This document shows positions 26,682 to 38,872 of a stretch of DNA of 64,000 bases, piece by piece. Position 1 is the stretch's first letter; every line of letters begins with the position of its first letter. Source of the stretch: Erythrobasidium yunnanense (lineage: Eukaryota > Basidiomycota > Cystobasidiomycetes > Erythrobasidiales > Erythrobasidiaceae); the NCBI GenBank assembly GCA_001600175.1, contig BCJC01000003.1:1426001-1490000 (forward strand). Reading direction: 5' to 3'. The position numbers and the translations under genes are program-made. The notes beneath the pieces were generated by a model. It was given only the letters and a program-made list of their open reading frames with translations, was not told the origin of the DNA and made no database searches.

Positions 26682-29600
26682 ATGGACGGATCGGGAGGTC
26701 AGGACATGCTCTCACAGCAGAGAATGCTGCAATCATACATGGATAACCTCTTCGGGTCACAGCAGAATGGTAATAACACAACAAATCCCGGGAATGGTGT
26801 AGGCCTAGTACCTGGGATCCAGATGCCTCAGCAGCAGCAGCATCAATCACAACAGCAAGCTATGCATCCTGGTGTCCCTGCTATCTTTCAGAATGCTCAA
26901 AGGTATCAAGCGAACGATGGTGGAAATGGCCAGCAACAGCAGCAGCAGCCATTCCAGCCCAATAATGGTCAGCAGCAGCAACAGATTCCCTGGCAGCAGC
27001 AGATATCCCAGCAACAAGCTCAACAAGCGCAAGCAGCAGGACAACGACCCATCTTCCCCGCTACATCTTCCGGATCGAATCAGTCTGGACAAATGACACA
27101 AGCCGAGATCCAAGCTATGCTCACCTCTCTCGGCCAGCAATCGCATACGGGCTCTTCTTCCTCATCGAATAACAACGCCGCTGGTATGCCTGGGAACAAT
27201 ACAACGCCTCAGCCCCAGTTTGCCATGAACCAGTTCCTGCAGCAGCAACACCAACAGCAGACGAATCCTGCTGCTTACAATGCACAGCTACAAGCTGCTA
27301 TTCAACATATGCAGCAACAACAGCAGCAGCAGCAACAAGGGCATATGGGTACATCCACACCTCCACCTCCGAACAATGCCGCTGCTCAAGCCGCAGCGCT
27401 CCTGATGGCCCAGCAGCAACAACAGCAACAAGCAGCACTCGCAAATGCCGCCAACATGAATGGAGGAGTAGCAAATATACTACAGCAGCAGGGAGGTCAG
27501 ATAGATCCTGCAATTCTCATGAAGCTGAGGCAGAGCGGAATGAACCTTACGCCCGAACAGCATGTCATGCTCAGTACGAGGATGCTGAGGAGAGGTGGAA
27601 TCGCAGATGGACCACAGCAACAGGGAGGACAGCAACAGCAAGGGCAAGCGCAACCACCCATACAAGGCTCACCTCAGCAGCAGCAACAGCATCTTCTGCA
27701 ACAACAGCTGCAAAGGCAATTACCTACCGCTTCTCTTCCTCTAGGCTTATCGAATATGCAGCCTGCTGCCCCGAATCAAGGTCAGCAGCAACAACAACCT
27801 CAAAATCTCTTCCCGCAGCCTCCTCTCCCACAGCAGCATCAGCAGCAACAACAACAGTCCATCCCTCTGAACGTCTTACAGGAATTCACTACAATCTCTG
27901 AACAACTGCGGACGTATACTACTACAGAACAGCATCTCGCCATGTGTTTAGCGCAGAACCTTCATATCCCCAAACAGCTCAACGGGAACCAGAATCAACA
28001 ACAGCAGAACCAATCTCCTCAGCCTCTGACGCAGCAGACGAGGATGCAGATTGAGAAGACGCTCGAACACACGAGGAGATTGTTAGGAAATGCAAGGGAA
28101 ACGCTCGCGAGACTGGAGATGGAATATGGAGGGAAAGAGAATATCATCCATCATTTGAAGGCGTTTGCAGCGCAGAAACATGCAAGACAAAATCAGGCTA
28201 CTCAACAACAGCAGCAGCAGGTTCCACCGCAACCTGTGCAAAACCAGAACCAGATGCAGCAGCAACAGCAGCAGCAGCAGCAGAATGCGATATCGATGTT
28301 GGTAAACAGAGGACAGATGCGAACGCCTGTGAACGGTATGCAAGCCCAACAGCAGCAGCAGCAACAACCACACCCTACCCCACCGCAACTCCATCGACAG
28401 CCTACAAACCCCTCCCAACTCACTCTCCAGCAACAACAACAACAGAGCACGCCTCAGCAGATGCAAGCGCGCGTCCTCGCTACCATCGGCCAGAGTTCTA
28501 CTCCAGTCCAGAATCAGCAGCAGCAGAACAATGCGCAGCAGGGAGCCCTTATGTCCCCTAATCCTCTCAGTCGGAATATGTCACTGGCACAACAACAAGG
28601 TACTTCACCCTCATTGGGGGCTCTAGGCCTTCCTGGGACATCAAACTCCGTTCTTCCCACACAACAGAATGCCAGGCCTTCCATTCAACAGAATCCTTCT
28701 TCCCAATCCATACCTACGACTTCAAACATGCCTTCCATCATCCCAAATACGAATAACGCAGCAGCTCTAGCACAGCATCAGCAGTTCTTGCGGAATCAAG
28801 CTGGGCACGTCAATGAAGAGATTCTCAAGACATTGGCCGCAGCGGGGCCATCAACCTTCATGAAAGCTCTCTTTGATACAATGCTGAAGCGCGGAACACC
28901 GATCAAGAATACACCTAGAGTGGACGGGACTGAGATTGATTTAGTGAAGTTGTACAGACTTGTCCAGCAGAAAGGTGGATGTGCGGTCGTAAGTATTTTC
29001 CTCTTCCACTTGGTCTTTCGCCAGGCCAGTACTGACGTAGATTTCCTTGTCTTGTCTCAAGGTCCGACAAAGCGGTCTTTGGCGGACGATAGCGCTCGAG
29101 CACGGCCTGAATGTGGATGCAGATTCAGCCCAACGTATATCGGACCAACTTTCAAATGTCTACACCGAGTTTCTCGAGCCGTTCGAAGAAATTCAACGAA
29201 AAGCCGCTATGGCAAATTATCAGAAGCACCACATCCAGCAAGTCCAAGCACAAGCTGCTGCAAGTCGACAACAGCAGCAGCAGCAGCAGCAGATGCATCA
29301 GCAGCTGAACGGACAAAGCCAAGGGCAAGGGCAGGGGATTGTTAGACAGCCTAGTCCGATGCAGCAGGTACCACAGAATGGGAACGCGATGCCTAATCAG
29401 CAGTTCCAGCAACATACGCAGAGCCAGCAGCAATATCTGCAGAATATGCAGCATCTCCAACAACAAGCTCAGCAGCAGCATGCCGTCAATATGCAGCAAC
29501 AACAGCAATTACAGCAGCAGCAGCCTTCGAACCAAACTTTCCTACCTCCACAGCAACCCCAGCAGCAGCAGCAAGGTCTTCAGATACCAGCGCAGCCGCC

Positions 29601-31472
29601 CGATACGAAACAATCTTCTCCGGCAATGATCATGCAGCATCTACCACCGACGGGCCAAGGCCAAGGTCATAATCGGACCATGTCGCAAAGCAGCAGCAAT
29701 CAGCAGAGCATGACGCCCAACATGGGACAGAAGCCTTTGCAATCGGGGCAGAAGCTCAACAACTTGCCCACGCCTGAAGAGCTTGAACGAGCGAAAGCGG
29801 AGATCCAAGCTATGCAAGCTGGGATAGCGAGCAAGAAGGGTGATTCTATTCCCGCAGTCTCTGGTCGAAATCCATTGTACTGACCCTTGTGATCTGATTA
29901 GCGCAATATGACCCGATATCCATGCCGGATCCAGCTGAGCAAGAACGATTCATTGCGGCTGCAAAGAATATGGCACCCATGGTCGACAAAGTGATGGACC
30001 TGCTTGCCGTCTATTTGGCTATCAGTCAGCAGGTTGAAGGGTCGCGCAGACTGCTCGTAATGGTGAGCCCCTTCCTATATCGGTCTTAGCTGAGAGCGGT
30101 AGACTAATGAGCGGATTTGACCTAGATGAGCATGTTCAGAGACCAGCTACCGCTGCTAGAACAACGGCAATTTATTCTTCGTGTTTCAGACCTGGAAAAG
30201 CTCAAGGTACAGATGCAAAGATGCTGGTCTTTCGTTCATTCTACTGCCGCTGGTCAATACAACCAGCAGAATGCTGCTGCATCAGCTGGAGAAAACGGTC
30301 AGAACAACAACAGCAATCAGTCTACAGCCTCCAATGCACAGCAGCAGCAGCCAGCAGGGCAGCAAGCTCAGCAGCCTACAACAAGTGCAGCCAACACCGA
30401 TCCTGCAGCTTTCTCCGCTGCGTTGAAGGCAGGAATCAAGATCGAGGACTTGAAGCCGCCAGCACCAAAGCATCGGCGCACCAATTCGTCCGCTGACACC
30501 CCGAATGCGGCGGGTACCTCTCCCGCTGTCGTGGCTGTCACCAGCGGCACGGGTGGTACGTATGCCTCCCCGATCGCTGTGGACTCCCCATCTCCAGCCA
30601 AGACGGACAATAAACCTCTTTCATCTCTTCCTACAAGGAAGCCATCTCAGACTGGGAACTCCCCAGCTACATCAACCAAAGCTGTGGCTGGGCGAAAGGC
30701 GAAGGGCAAAGCTGGAGCTACGCCATCAAGCGATACGACAGGTGCCACCCCTCTGATGATCAACTCACTTCAGTTGGCTCCAGCCAGCATGCAGTCTTCC
30801 CTTCCTTCGGAACAACAGCAAGCTAGCCTCAAGAGGAAGAGAGAGCTCGAAGATGCTCAAAACGACCCCGTTGGTTTTTCGAAGCGTATTTTCGCGAGCT
30901 ACCTAGACACGCAGAACGGACCACCGCGTGTCGAGGATAGCAGTGATGCTTTGACTGCAGAACTACTCAGCTTTTTGAATGAGGATATGCTTCTGAATGA
31001 TCAGCCAGAACAGAAGGTAGAAACATCGTCTTCCGTCACAAAAGCGTCACCGAGCAAGGACGATCAGTCTATCAGTATATTCCTGGCAGACACACCGGCA
31101 TCCAACAAATGGCCGTACGACAGCATGTCCATAGCCGAGACACCAGAGCTTGGACACCTTGACGATCCCACCAAGACTAGTCCGCCCGACCACGATTCAG
31201 TCGCTACGCCTGCTGATTCCAGCATCAACCATCTTCATCCATTCTCTTCCTCCTTCTCTGCATCTACCGCTGCGACTTCTTCGCAAAATGTATCTTTCTC
31301 AAAAGCGCTTTCTGCGCCTTCTTCTTCGTTCACGCAAAATCTGCTCTCGTCTTTCGACGAAGAATACGACAAAATGTTTGGATCCAGCATGGCCACCTTG
31401 GCGCCTGCTGCAGATCCCAACGCCATGAATTGGAATTGGGAGTACGGCCCAGTGTTCCCTGCAAAGGCTTAA
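26682..31472 (+). CDS. SWI1: SWI1-like ARID subunit of SWI/SNF remodeller
   Basis: Predicted DNA-binding subunit of the SWI/SNF chromatin-remodelling complex. Four exons (26682-28988, 29062-29863, 29902-30062, 30126-31472) give 1,538 residues. The first 700 residues are dominated by Gln and Asn tracts. The ARID domain begins near residue 725 with FMKALFDTMLKRGTPIK, then VDGTEIDLVKLYRLVQQKGG, and continues over the intron with SGLWRTIALEHGL and ISDQLSNVYTEFLEPFEE. A second Gln-rich block follows. After it come helical segments (MVDKVMDLLAVYLAIS, QLPLLEQRQFILRVSDLEKLK) and an acidic Ser-rich tail ending at the TAA at 31470-31472. Intron 2 is only 38 nt. The Gln-rich tracts are also typical of Mediator subunits, but the ARID domain decides the call. 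Confidence 0.87.
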
Positions 31473-31826
31473 AGCCCTTTTCCGCTCAGCGCCTTGGCCA
31501 ATGCCTCTCACTCCTCTTTGCGTCATCGCAATAATGTAGCCTACGCACTCCTCGATGTCAGCTTTGTGCCGTGCTTACATCTACCCTCGACTTCGTACGT
31601 CGTATAGTCTCAGCAGTGGTTATTCTAGTAATAGTCTTCCTTGTATCGCGCAATGTGGTTATATGAGCAGACAAGGCGTTGTTGTTAGCAGTATGTTTAA
31701 TCGTTAGTGCAAGTCTCCTCTTTCCTGTGATCTCCACTGCTCTGCTGCGGTGCTACATTGACCCTTCCTTTGCCGTGTATGAATTATGTACAGACTGCTT
31801 TCTACTGCTAGTGCGAGGGAGTTTGT
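31473..31826. other. Intergenic between convergent genes
   Basis: Shared 3' flank of the SWI1-like and MDV1-like genes; T-rich stretches but no distinct element seen. Confidence 0.4.
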
Positions 31827-34521
31827 CTAGGCCAAGCTCCATATTTTCACCGTGGAGTCGCGACCGCCTGTTGCAAGGTATTTATCCATGAACCTAAGCT
31901 TCTCTACTGGGCTAGTATGTCCATTGACTATGAGTTCCGTCTGTTGTAGGGTCGTTCGATTGAAGACTTGTATCGAGTTTGTGCCTCCTGCGACGAGGAT
32001 TCTCCTACTATCGAACTGCAGGTCTGTGACCGGTCCATCGTACTTGATGATTTCGCTCGTCTTGCCTGTTCGAAGATCCCATATCCTCAAGCTTTTGTCG
32101 AGAGAGCCAGACATGAGATGGTAGTTGTCGAATTGAAGGCTTGTAATAGCTCCCGTGTGCCCGATCAAGCTTCGCACATTCTGACCGGTTCGAGTATCCC
32201 ACATCCGCACACACCCATCTGCACTACCACTTGCCAATGCATACGACCACAACTGTAGTCCGCCTACAAAGTCAGAATACATCTCCCAGCTTCCGTCCGA
32301 GAAAGGCGGGGTCGCCTGCGCGAAGGAGAAAGAAGATAGCTGAGCTGTTGGTGTCGAAGGAGAAGCTAGAGATGACAAATTGCCATACTGCGAACTAAGA
32401 CGCCGCAAGCCTGAAAGTGACGTTCTTTTCCTATTCGGTGTCATGTATGACGAAGAGGCATTCCAAGGGTAATCTCCGTCGTATCCCCTCGCAGGGCTTC
32501 CAGGAAGGCCTGGGGAAGTAAGCGACGGCACAGACGCTGCCATTGTATGCCTTCTGTTTCCAGAAGGTTCGCTTGCCGGCGCAGCAGCCGCTTCCGGTTG
32601 CATATCCTCCACTTCTACAGGCAGAGGATTGCTGATTGCCCATAGTATATCCATGGTGACTACACATTGACCGGTATTGAGATCCCAAAGCCGTAGTGTC
32701 TTGTCAGACGAGCCAGAAACGAGCGAAGAGTCTTCGTACGATAGACATGTGACGTCTTTCGAATGTCCCTCTAGGAAACGTGTCTTCGAGCGGGAGAAGC
32801 CATCCCCGATCTCGGTGAGCAAATCACCGCCTTCTTCATCTTCGTCACCTCCTTCAGTGTTGAGGCCGTCTTTGGGCAACGGCAAAACTTTGCGTCTCGG
32901 AGGCGTGAAGAAGGGATCTTCCTCGTGGTCAAGCATGTTATTGGCCTTCCCTTGTCTGCCGATATAAGCTTGTTTTCCGTCCGCTAGTCGTTCCTGCTCT
33001 ACTCCCTCTTCGATCGCGGTCGGCAAGTCCCACAAGACGATCTTTCCATCCTGTCCGCCTGTAACGCAGAGACTTCCTTCCACAAGCAGACTCTTGACGA
33101 TGCCTCGGTGGCCTTTCAGGTCAGACGCTTGGGTACCCGTAGACAAGTCATACACCCTGACGCCCTTGTCAGGTTCAGAGTAGGAAGCTACGAGCGTCCC
33201 ATACGGTTCCGAGAAATCTAGAGAAGTAATTGAGGATGGTGGTTGCTGGTCATAGGGATGCTGGAAGTGGGAAGAGGAGGAGGAAGCGGAGTTTGGAAGG
33301 GATGTCGAGGGCGTCAAGGTCATGAATGCGATGTTGGGAGGAAGATCGTCGTGCTCGCTGGGCAAGAAAGCAGGTCCGCGGCGCCGTCTAGACGAAGTGC
33401 CTGAGACGGCTTTTCCTGATGACCTGGCATCTAGTGCGGTCAGGCGGTCTTTTACGCCTTCAACTGATACGCACAAAGATCAGCATACCGTTTCATCGAA
33501 GAGAAACAGGAACTCGCTCACGCTCATCATCCAACTCTAGTTCTTCCTCCTTTAGCTGTAGCAGCTTACTTCCCAACTCCTCACGAACGTCTTCAAGCTT
33601 TCTTATACGTTCTTCCAATTCCTCCAAGTCTGTCAGTACAAGCTTCCTCCTCACGCTGAGCGCCTGTTTGTCCAGGCCAATCTCTGTAATCTCAGCTTCC
33701 AACTCTGGTTTCGTGAGCTCTTCGGCCGCTTCATCGTCGATGTGGTTGGTATCTGCTGGCTGACCAGGCATAAAGCTGCTCCTTCTTATCGTGCGTATCG
33801 TCCTCCGCCTGGGCGTTCCTTCGATACTGTCTATCTGCCATTCGGCCGAGAGCAAGCCTCTAGCTCTATCTCCCTTCTCCTTCAATCCTAGTTCATTGAT
33901 TCCAGCTTGTATACCTAATTGGCGCTCCGATATATCTGCTCTCTTCCTCCGCCTTGCCGTCTTGCGATAGCTCGCTGACGGGATGGTCGCATTGAATCCC
34001 TCCATGAGTCCGACCTGTAAGGACTTTACATCCTCTCCGTTGTCCTCCTCGTCCTCTTCTTGTACGCTTTCTAAGGGAGGCAATGGTAACCCGAGCAATC
34101 TGTCGACACCCTCTATGATTCGCAAGTCGACCGACGTGATGGATTGTTGTTTAGCTGGCTCTTTGCCTTTGTTAGTTGGGTTCAGCTTCAGTGTGCGAGC
34201 GAGTGTAATCCAGGCATTGTTGGGATTGGAGAGGTCCGTAAACTGTCGCGCTTCGATACCCTTGCGGCTTCCGGACGAGCTCGACGAGGACGATGAAGAT
34301 GAAGATTGTCCACCAGTGATGAAGGCATTGCTATTTGCTATACGTGGATGGAACAGCTGGGGGGCCTGCGACGTAACATCTCAGCCTATGAAACCCGGAA
34401 TTTCAAGCAGCTTTCTGTCAGGATAGCGCACGAGGTCTCGTAGTATCTTTGTGCTTGCGTTGTGGTTGTGCTCCTTGCTGTTGCCTGCTATCGGCTGCAG
34501 AGCTTGCGCGAAGTCTGGCAT
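31827..34521 (-). CDS. MDV1: MDV1/CAF4-like mitochondrial fission adaptor (coiled coil + WD40)
   Basis: Predicted adaptor that links the dynamin DNM1 to FIS1 on the mitochondrial outer membrane during fission. The start ATG is at 34521-34519 (MPDFAQALQPIAGN). The N-terminal part has a Ser tract, then an acidic region. A long coiled coil follows (VRRKLVLTDLEELEERIRKL, SKLLQLKEEELELDDE), which crosses an intron into LEGVKDRLTALDAR if the GTGAGC donor is used. The C-terminal half is a WD40 propeller with about seven repeats: LKGHRGIVKSLLVEG, LEGHSKDVTCLSYED, LIGHTGAITSLQFDN, VNGHTSPVEKLRFMD and WDLRTGK units. The order coiled coil then WD40 is the hallmark of MDV1. The first intron's donor is uncertain. 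The stop TAG is at 31829-31827. Confidence 0.85.
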
Positions 34522-34587
34522 TTGAGCCAGCGCAAGGAGCAGAGACAAGGTGCAACTTGGATCCACTCCAATTCCATCTCAGAAGTC

Positions 34588-35140
34588 ATGGCCGCCCGCA
34601 TTTCCAAGAAGACACAGGCAATGGCACAGCGGATGACACGCTTGCGCAATGGCCCAGCCAGCTTCAGCGTGCCCTCGACGTTGCAAGAGATTGAAATGAC
34701 TTTTGCAAAGAGAAACAGAGACTATGGCGCGAGGTGGGCAGTACATACTGTCGTGTAATGAATACTGATACGGTATTGCAGAAAGTTCTGGCAGCTAGAT
34801 TCGCCCAGCTTGCTCTTCGCCAATTCACACCTCGCATTCAAGATCAACAGGCCGGACAGGATAGAGAACCCAGAGATGGTCCTGAGATACAGTGCGTAAC
34901 TCATTCATGCACTTTAGCTGGGGTCTGACTGATTGCAATCTGATTCTAGCCAACGGGACATCAAAGTCGATACCCCTCAAGATGAAGTCTGACGCAAGTA
35001 TCCGGGAAGAACTACGGAGAGCAGTGTTAGGGGAATCGTCGTCATCATCAGCAAGTGACAGCCCGAAAAAACCGCCGACAGAAGTCACACCTATACACGA
35101 GCTGGAGTCTGGCGCAGACGTAGGGACAGCCAGACAGTGA
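34588..35140 (+). CDS. Mitochondrial ribosomal protein (L51/S25/CI-B8 domain)
   Basis: Predicted component of the mitochondrial ribosome of the mS25/mL61 type, with a thioredoxin-like L51/S25/CI-B8 domain. Three exons join to a protein of about 146 residues starting MAARISKKTQAMAQRMTRL. The domain shows GPASFSVPSTLQEIEMTFAK, then GARKFW across the first intron (GARKF is characteristic), SLLFANSHLAFKINR and IPLKMKSDASIREELRRAV. The last 45 residues are Ser/acidic and probably disordered. The basic N-terminus may act as a mitochondrial import signal. The stop TGA is at 35138-35140. It is divergent from the MDV1-like gene with only about 66 bp between starts, so the two probably share a promoter. 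Which of the related ribosomal proteins it is cannot be settled by eye. Confidence 0.78.
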
Positions 35141-35250
35141 CAATGACCACTGCATTCCCTTCATTACTTCTCTACCTGCACCACATCTATTCCACTCCGT
35201 TCATACCCACAGAAGTATACATCTGTACCTACCTGTTTGGCTGTAGATTA

Positions 35251-37151
35251 TTACGGTGCATATCGGAAAGCAGGATTCTCCCTATCAGTCATATCCTTCA
35301 GACCACTCGCAATCTCCTTGGCGCGCAGTTGCTGTGCCTCCAAAACTTCAGGGTTGCGAGCCGCTGCTGCATCTCGGCGTCTGTTTTCCCAAGTCATCAA
35401 AGACCAGCTGGTCCAGTAGATGACAATCAGGGCGATTTGGAAGACCATGACAGTGAGAACACCGGTCTGCAAACAACAGCGCGGTCAGCCAATCTGCAGA
35501 ATCCAAATAATAGCCGAACGTACATGATATACGGGAGATTCCCTGGCCAAGAAAGCGAAGGGAACGACAATGTTGCTGACGCATTGTGCGATAAAGACCA
35601 TTCCATTGACTGCAGACTTCTTCGATGCGCCCGCGAAATTGGTAGACACGACACTCAAAATGGTCTGTCGGCAGTCCAATTGTCAGCCTCTGCCTTGTTC
35701 CCGTCCGTGAAGATGACTGCCTTACAGTATACGAGCAATTGTTGATTGCGATCATGTACATCATACCCAGCAAGAGATGTCGATTTTCAGGCGAGGGATA
35801 GTGTGTATAAGTTACTGCGCACGCAGTGACAACGCATCCTGCAGCCACAGAAAGCAGAGGCTGCTTGGCGTAGCGGAAGAACTTCGTGAATGTCACTAGA
35901 CCAGTAACGAGTAGGGAAACGATCACTTGGATCGCGAAAGCTGGCGTCTGGAGTAGCTGAGTGCGGAGTTGGGAATATCCGAAGCCTTGGATGAGGATGC
36001 CACTACGAGGTAGAGGACCAACTTCAGCCTTCGAGAAATCGGAAATTTGAAACGGCTCAACGTACAGGAAATTCGTTGTGATACTGCCGCCAGACTGGCT
36101 GAGGAAGAGCGTCATGACAACCCTGTGCAGTGAGGGCTGTCAGCTTCGAAGATGAGCAGCAAGTATGTCAGTACTCACAGCCAAACTCGGATATCTGTTA
36201 ATGCCTCTTTAACCTGATAGCTCTTGAAATCATGGTTCCTGTACACACTAGTGAGCCCCGGTTTCTGTGTGTGTGGTGGTTCGGAGCCTACTTGATTCCA
36301 GTCTGACTACGCGCAACACGTTCAACAGCAATAGCACGATCTCTTGGATTAAGCCAAGATGTATTGGAGGGATTGTCCGGCAGTACAAAGAAGATGAGGA
36401 CACCAGTGAAGACAGTCAAGAGCCCGAGGAGGAGGAAGATGTAGCGCCATGGTTCGAGAGCACCGCCTGTGGCATGTCCGAGACCGTAGAAGCAGACTAG
36501 CATCGGGATAGGCAGGAGACCGTTCGTTACTGTCCACAGACCGAATCGCCAGGGCTGTTCGTGTTGGCGGTAGAAGCGGCCTGTGAGCTGCACGAAGCCT
36601 GGAGCCAGACAAGACTCGCATAGACCGAGGAGGAAGCGGCAGACCATTAGACCAGCGAAATTGGTCACTCCTAGCATGCCTAGAAGTGTCGCACCCCACA
36701 GAACAGTCATAACACCGAGGAACTGGTTCATTTTGAGCCTCTGCATAGCCAGGAGGGAAGGATACGCTCCGACCGCGTATCCGAAGGAGAAGATACTGAT
36801 AGCCCAGCTGTACTGAGTGCCTACGAGGCCCAGATCTTGGCGCAGACCAAAGACAGCGGCATTCCCCAAAGCTGCTTTGTCGACGAACTGTAGACCGCAC
36901 GCCCAGGCCATGATGGGCATCAGGCGCCAATCGATCTTGCGCAAGACTCGCTTCTCGTCGGCTTCTGTGAAGTCCAGAGTCTGGCCTTTGAGTGCTTTCG
37001 CAGCTTCATCTCCTTCAAGCTCTGCATCCTCGAAGATGATGGGCATCTCTGCACGCTCTGCGCCAATTGCTCCAGGATGTGCATGCTTTTCGTCTGTCTG
37101 GACAGAGGTATCGGACAGGGTAGAGGAGGGTTGTCGACCCAGGGCAGACAT
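35251..37151 (-). CDS. MFS transporter, anion:cation symporter (DAL5-like) family
   Basis: Predicted plasma-membrane permease of the major facilitator superfamily. The family carries allantoate, nicotinate, pantothenate, biotin and related organic anions. The start ATG is at 37151-37149 and the stop TGA-type codon at 35251-35253. After a roughly 80-residue hydrophilic N-tail comes RVLRKIDWRLMPIMAWACGLQFVDK, typical of this family, and then GTQYSWAISIFSFGYAVGAYPS, CRFLLGLCESCLAPGFVQL (MFS motif region) and the helix FGLWTVTNGLLPIPMLVCFYG. At least five further hydrophobic helices are spread over the downstream exons, giving about twelve in total. The cytoplasmic C-tail is charged (RRRDAAAARNPEVLEAQ). 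It is divergent from the SMP-30-like gene, so a linked uptake and catabolic step is possible (inference). Confidence 0.88.
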
Positions 37152-37622
37152 GATCTTTAAAGAGGTGTAGGGAGAAGAAGGGAGACCAGGTTGGAGTTTC
37201 GAGGATCAGGGTGGGGGCACGAAGCAGGCCCAGCCTGACCGGAAAAAGTGAATAGTGACAAGCGAGAAGATTAGAGCGGTGCCGCCTCATCGTCTCTTGT
37301 GGTAACGAGCGGCCGTCAGCTTCCAGAGATGCCGGAGTTGCCGAACAAAGAGTTGGGTCTAATGAAGCCCTTAGGCCGCAGTTGGAGTCAGTCCCATAAC
37401 ATACGGATCAGACGAAGCCAAGAGACGGACAGGAAGATAGATCAGGCGTCGTGTCGAGGGTCGCTTGAAAAAGATGCGAAAGCTGCCGACCTAGGCGACA
37501 TCAACAAGCTGCTTCGCGCTCGTCATCCCGAGCGTAGGCCCATCGTATCGCAAGAGCTGGTTCGCGCAGGCCTGATATTGAATCCATACTGATATTGAAT
37601 CCATAGAAAGCCAGAGGAAAAG
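37152..37622. promoter_or_regulatory. Divergent promoter region, MFS and SMP-30 genes
   Basis: About 470 bp between two divergent starts. A frame of 97 codons at 37299-37592 shows no family signal. The part next to the SMP-30 start holds the perfect 17-bp tandem duplication listed separately. Confidence 0.45.
37572..37605. repeat. Perfect 17-bp tandem duplication
   Basis: Two exact copies of CTGATATTGAATCCATA stand head to tail and end 17 bp before the SMP-30 ATG. It looks like a recent duplication in the 5' leader. Confidence 0.95.
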
Positions 37623-38829
37623 ATGCTGCAATTATCGCAAGCGAAACCGCTGCTGAAAATGGACATGCAGCTGGGCGAGGGTCCACTGTATGACGAGGAA
37701 ACAGGCATCCTGCATTTTGTAGACGTGTAGGCTTTCTCTGGATGCAAAGCAATATACCCTGGCTGAGCATGGTGCTGCGTCTAATAGCGGAAACAACTGC
37801 ATATACCACTACGATACTGCATCGAGCAAGCTTGAAACAGACTACTACGATGAATGCATCACCTCTTTGGCTTTCAGGAACGATGGGGATGGTGTAGGTC
37901 CGACCGAGCTCGCGCGATGTGACCAGCTTTCTGATTGTTGAGCCAGCTGATAGCTATTGCACGGCAAGGACTAGCTGCCGTTCCGTTCAGAGCTCCTGAT
38001 TCGTCACCAACAGCGCCGCACAAGCTTACCTATATATGCGAGAATCCCATACCGAAAGAGCTCCAAGATCATCGCATGTATAATGATAGCGCAGTCGATG
38101 CTCGTGGTCGCATATTCGCTGGCTCGAAGACGCTGCGTGGTCAGCCTTTTAACGAGGATCAGCTGCCTGGTCGATTTTACATGTTTGAACTCAGAGATGG
38201 GAAGTGGCATACGGAAGAGGTGGAAGCTATTGGGCATATGACAGTGCCGAACGGCGTGGGTTTTTCACCGGACTATAAAACGATGTGAGCTGTTCATGGC
38301 TTTAAGAAGGGTTCAAGGCTAATATCGAGCTGGTTGACGTAGGTACGTATCGGATACGCGTACTCTTACGGTCTATGCTCTTGAGTACGACCTCGAAACT
38401 GGCCGAGTATCGAATCGTCGGCCGTTCATAACGACGCCTTGGGAAGGCAGGCCAGACGGGTTGACCATTGACACTAGAGGCTGTATATGGGTAGCCAAGT
38501 GAGTTTGTTCGACATCTTCTCGAATGGGTTCGCTGATCCTTGCTCTCGCCAGATACGCCGGCGCCAAAGTCACTTGCTATTCGCCAGCTGGTGAAGAGAT
38601 CGCTGAAGTCGCTCTACCGACTTCACTGAACGTGACCTCCGTATACTTTGGATCAAGTAAATCAGGTTCAGACAGTAGCACGCTATACATTACTACGGGC
38701 AGCTTGCGAGAGAGTGGGGAGGACGGTGATGAGATTAAAGTCCAACGGTATCCAAATTGCGGCAGTCTCTTCGCGGTATATATACAAGGCGTGCAGGGAC
38801 GGCCTAAGCCGCCGGTGAAAGTGCGGTGA
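37623..38829 (+). CDS. SMP-30/gluconolactonase/regucalcin-like protein
   Basis: Predicted six-bladed beta-propeller lactonase of the SMP-30 family, which hydrolyses sugar-acid or similar lactones using a divalent metal. The ATG at 37623 gives MQLGEGPLYDEETGILHFVDV, where GEGPLYD holds the conserved metal-binding Glu. After an intron of about 61 nt the chain continues GNNCIYHYDTASSKLE. MYNDSAVDARGRIFAGS has the conserved Asn and Asp, and TVPNGVGFSPDYKTMYVSDT the catalytic Asn/Asp region. RRPFITTPWEGRPDGLTIDTRGCIWVAKY supplies the last ligand Asp. SLNVTSVYFGSS, then TLYITTGS, close the propeller. The stop TGA is at 38827-38829. Five or six introns. The true substrate is unknown. Its promoter is shared with an organic-anion transporter. 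Confidence 0.88.
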
Positions 38830-38872
38830 CAGCGATTTGTCAAGCATGCTATCGCACAGCTGTTTAGCCATT

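Noticed and set aside
27298-29508. Minus-strand Leu- or Cys-rich frames in the SWI1-like gene
   Set aside because: They are the reverse reading of CAG/CAA repeats and are not genes.
26682-31472. Mediator subunit as identity of the Gln-rich gene
   Set aside because: Gln-rich tracts are shared, but the ARID domain split over the first intron fits SWI1 and not Mediator subunits.
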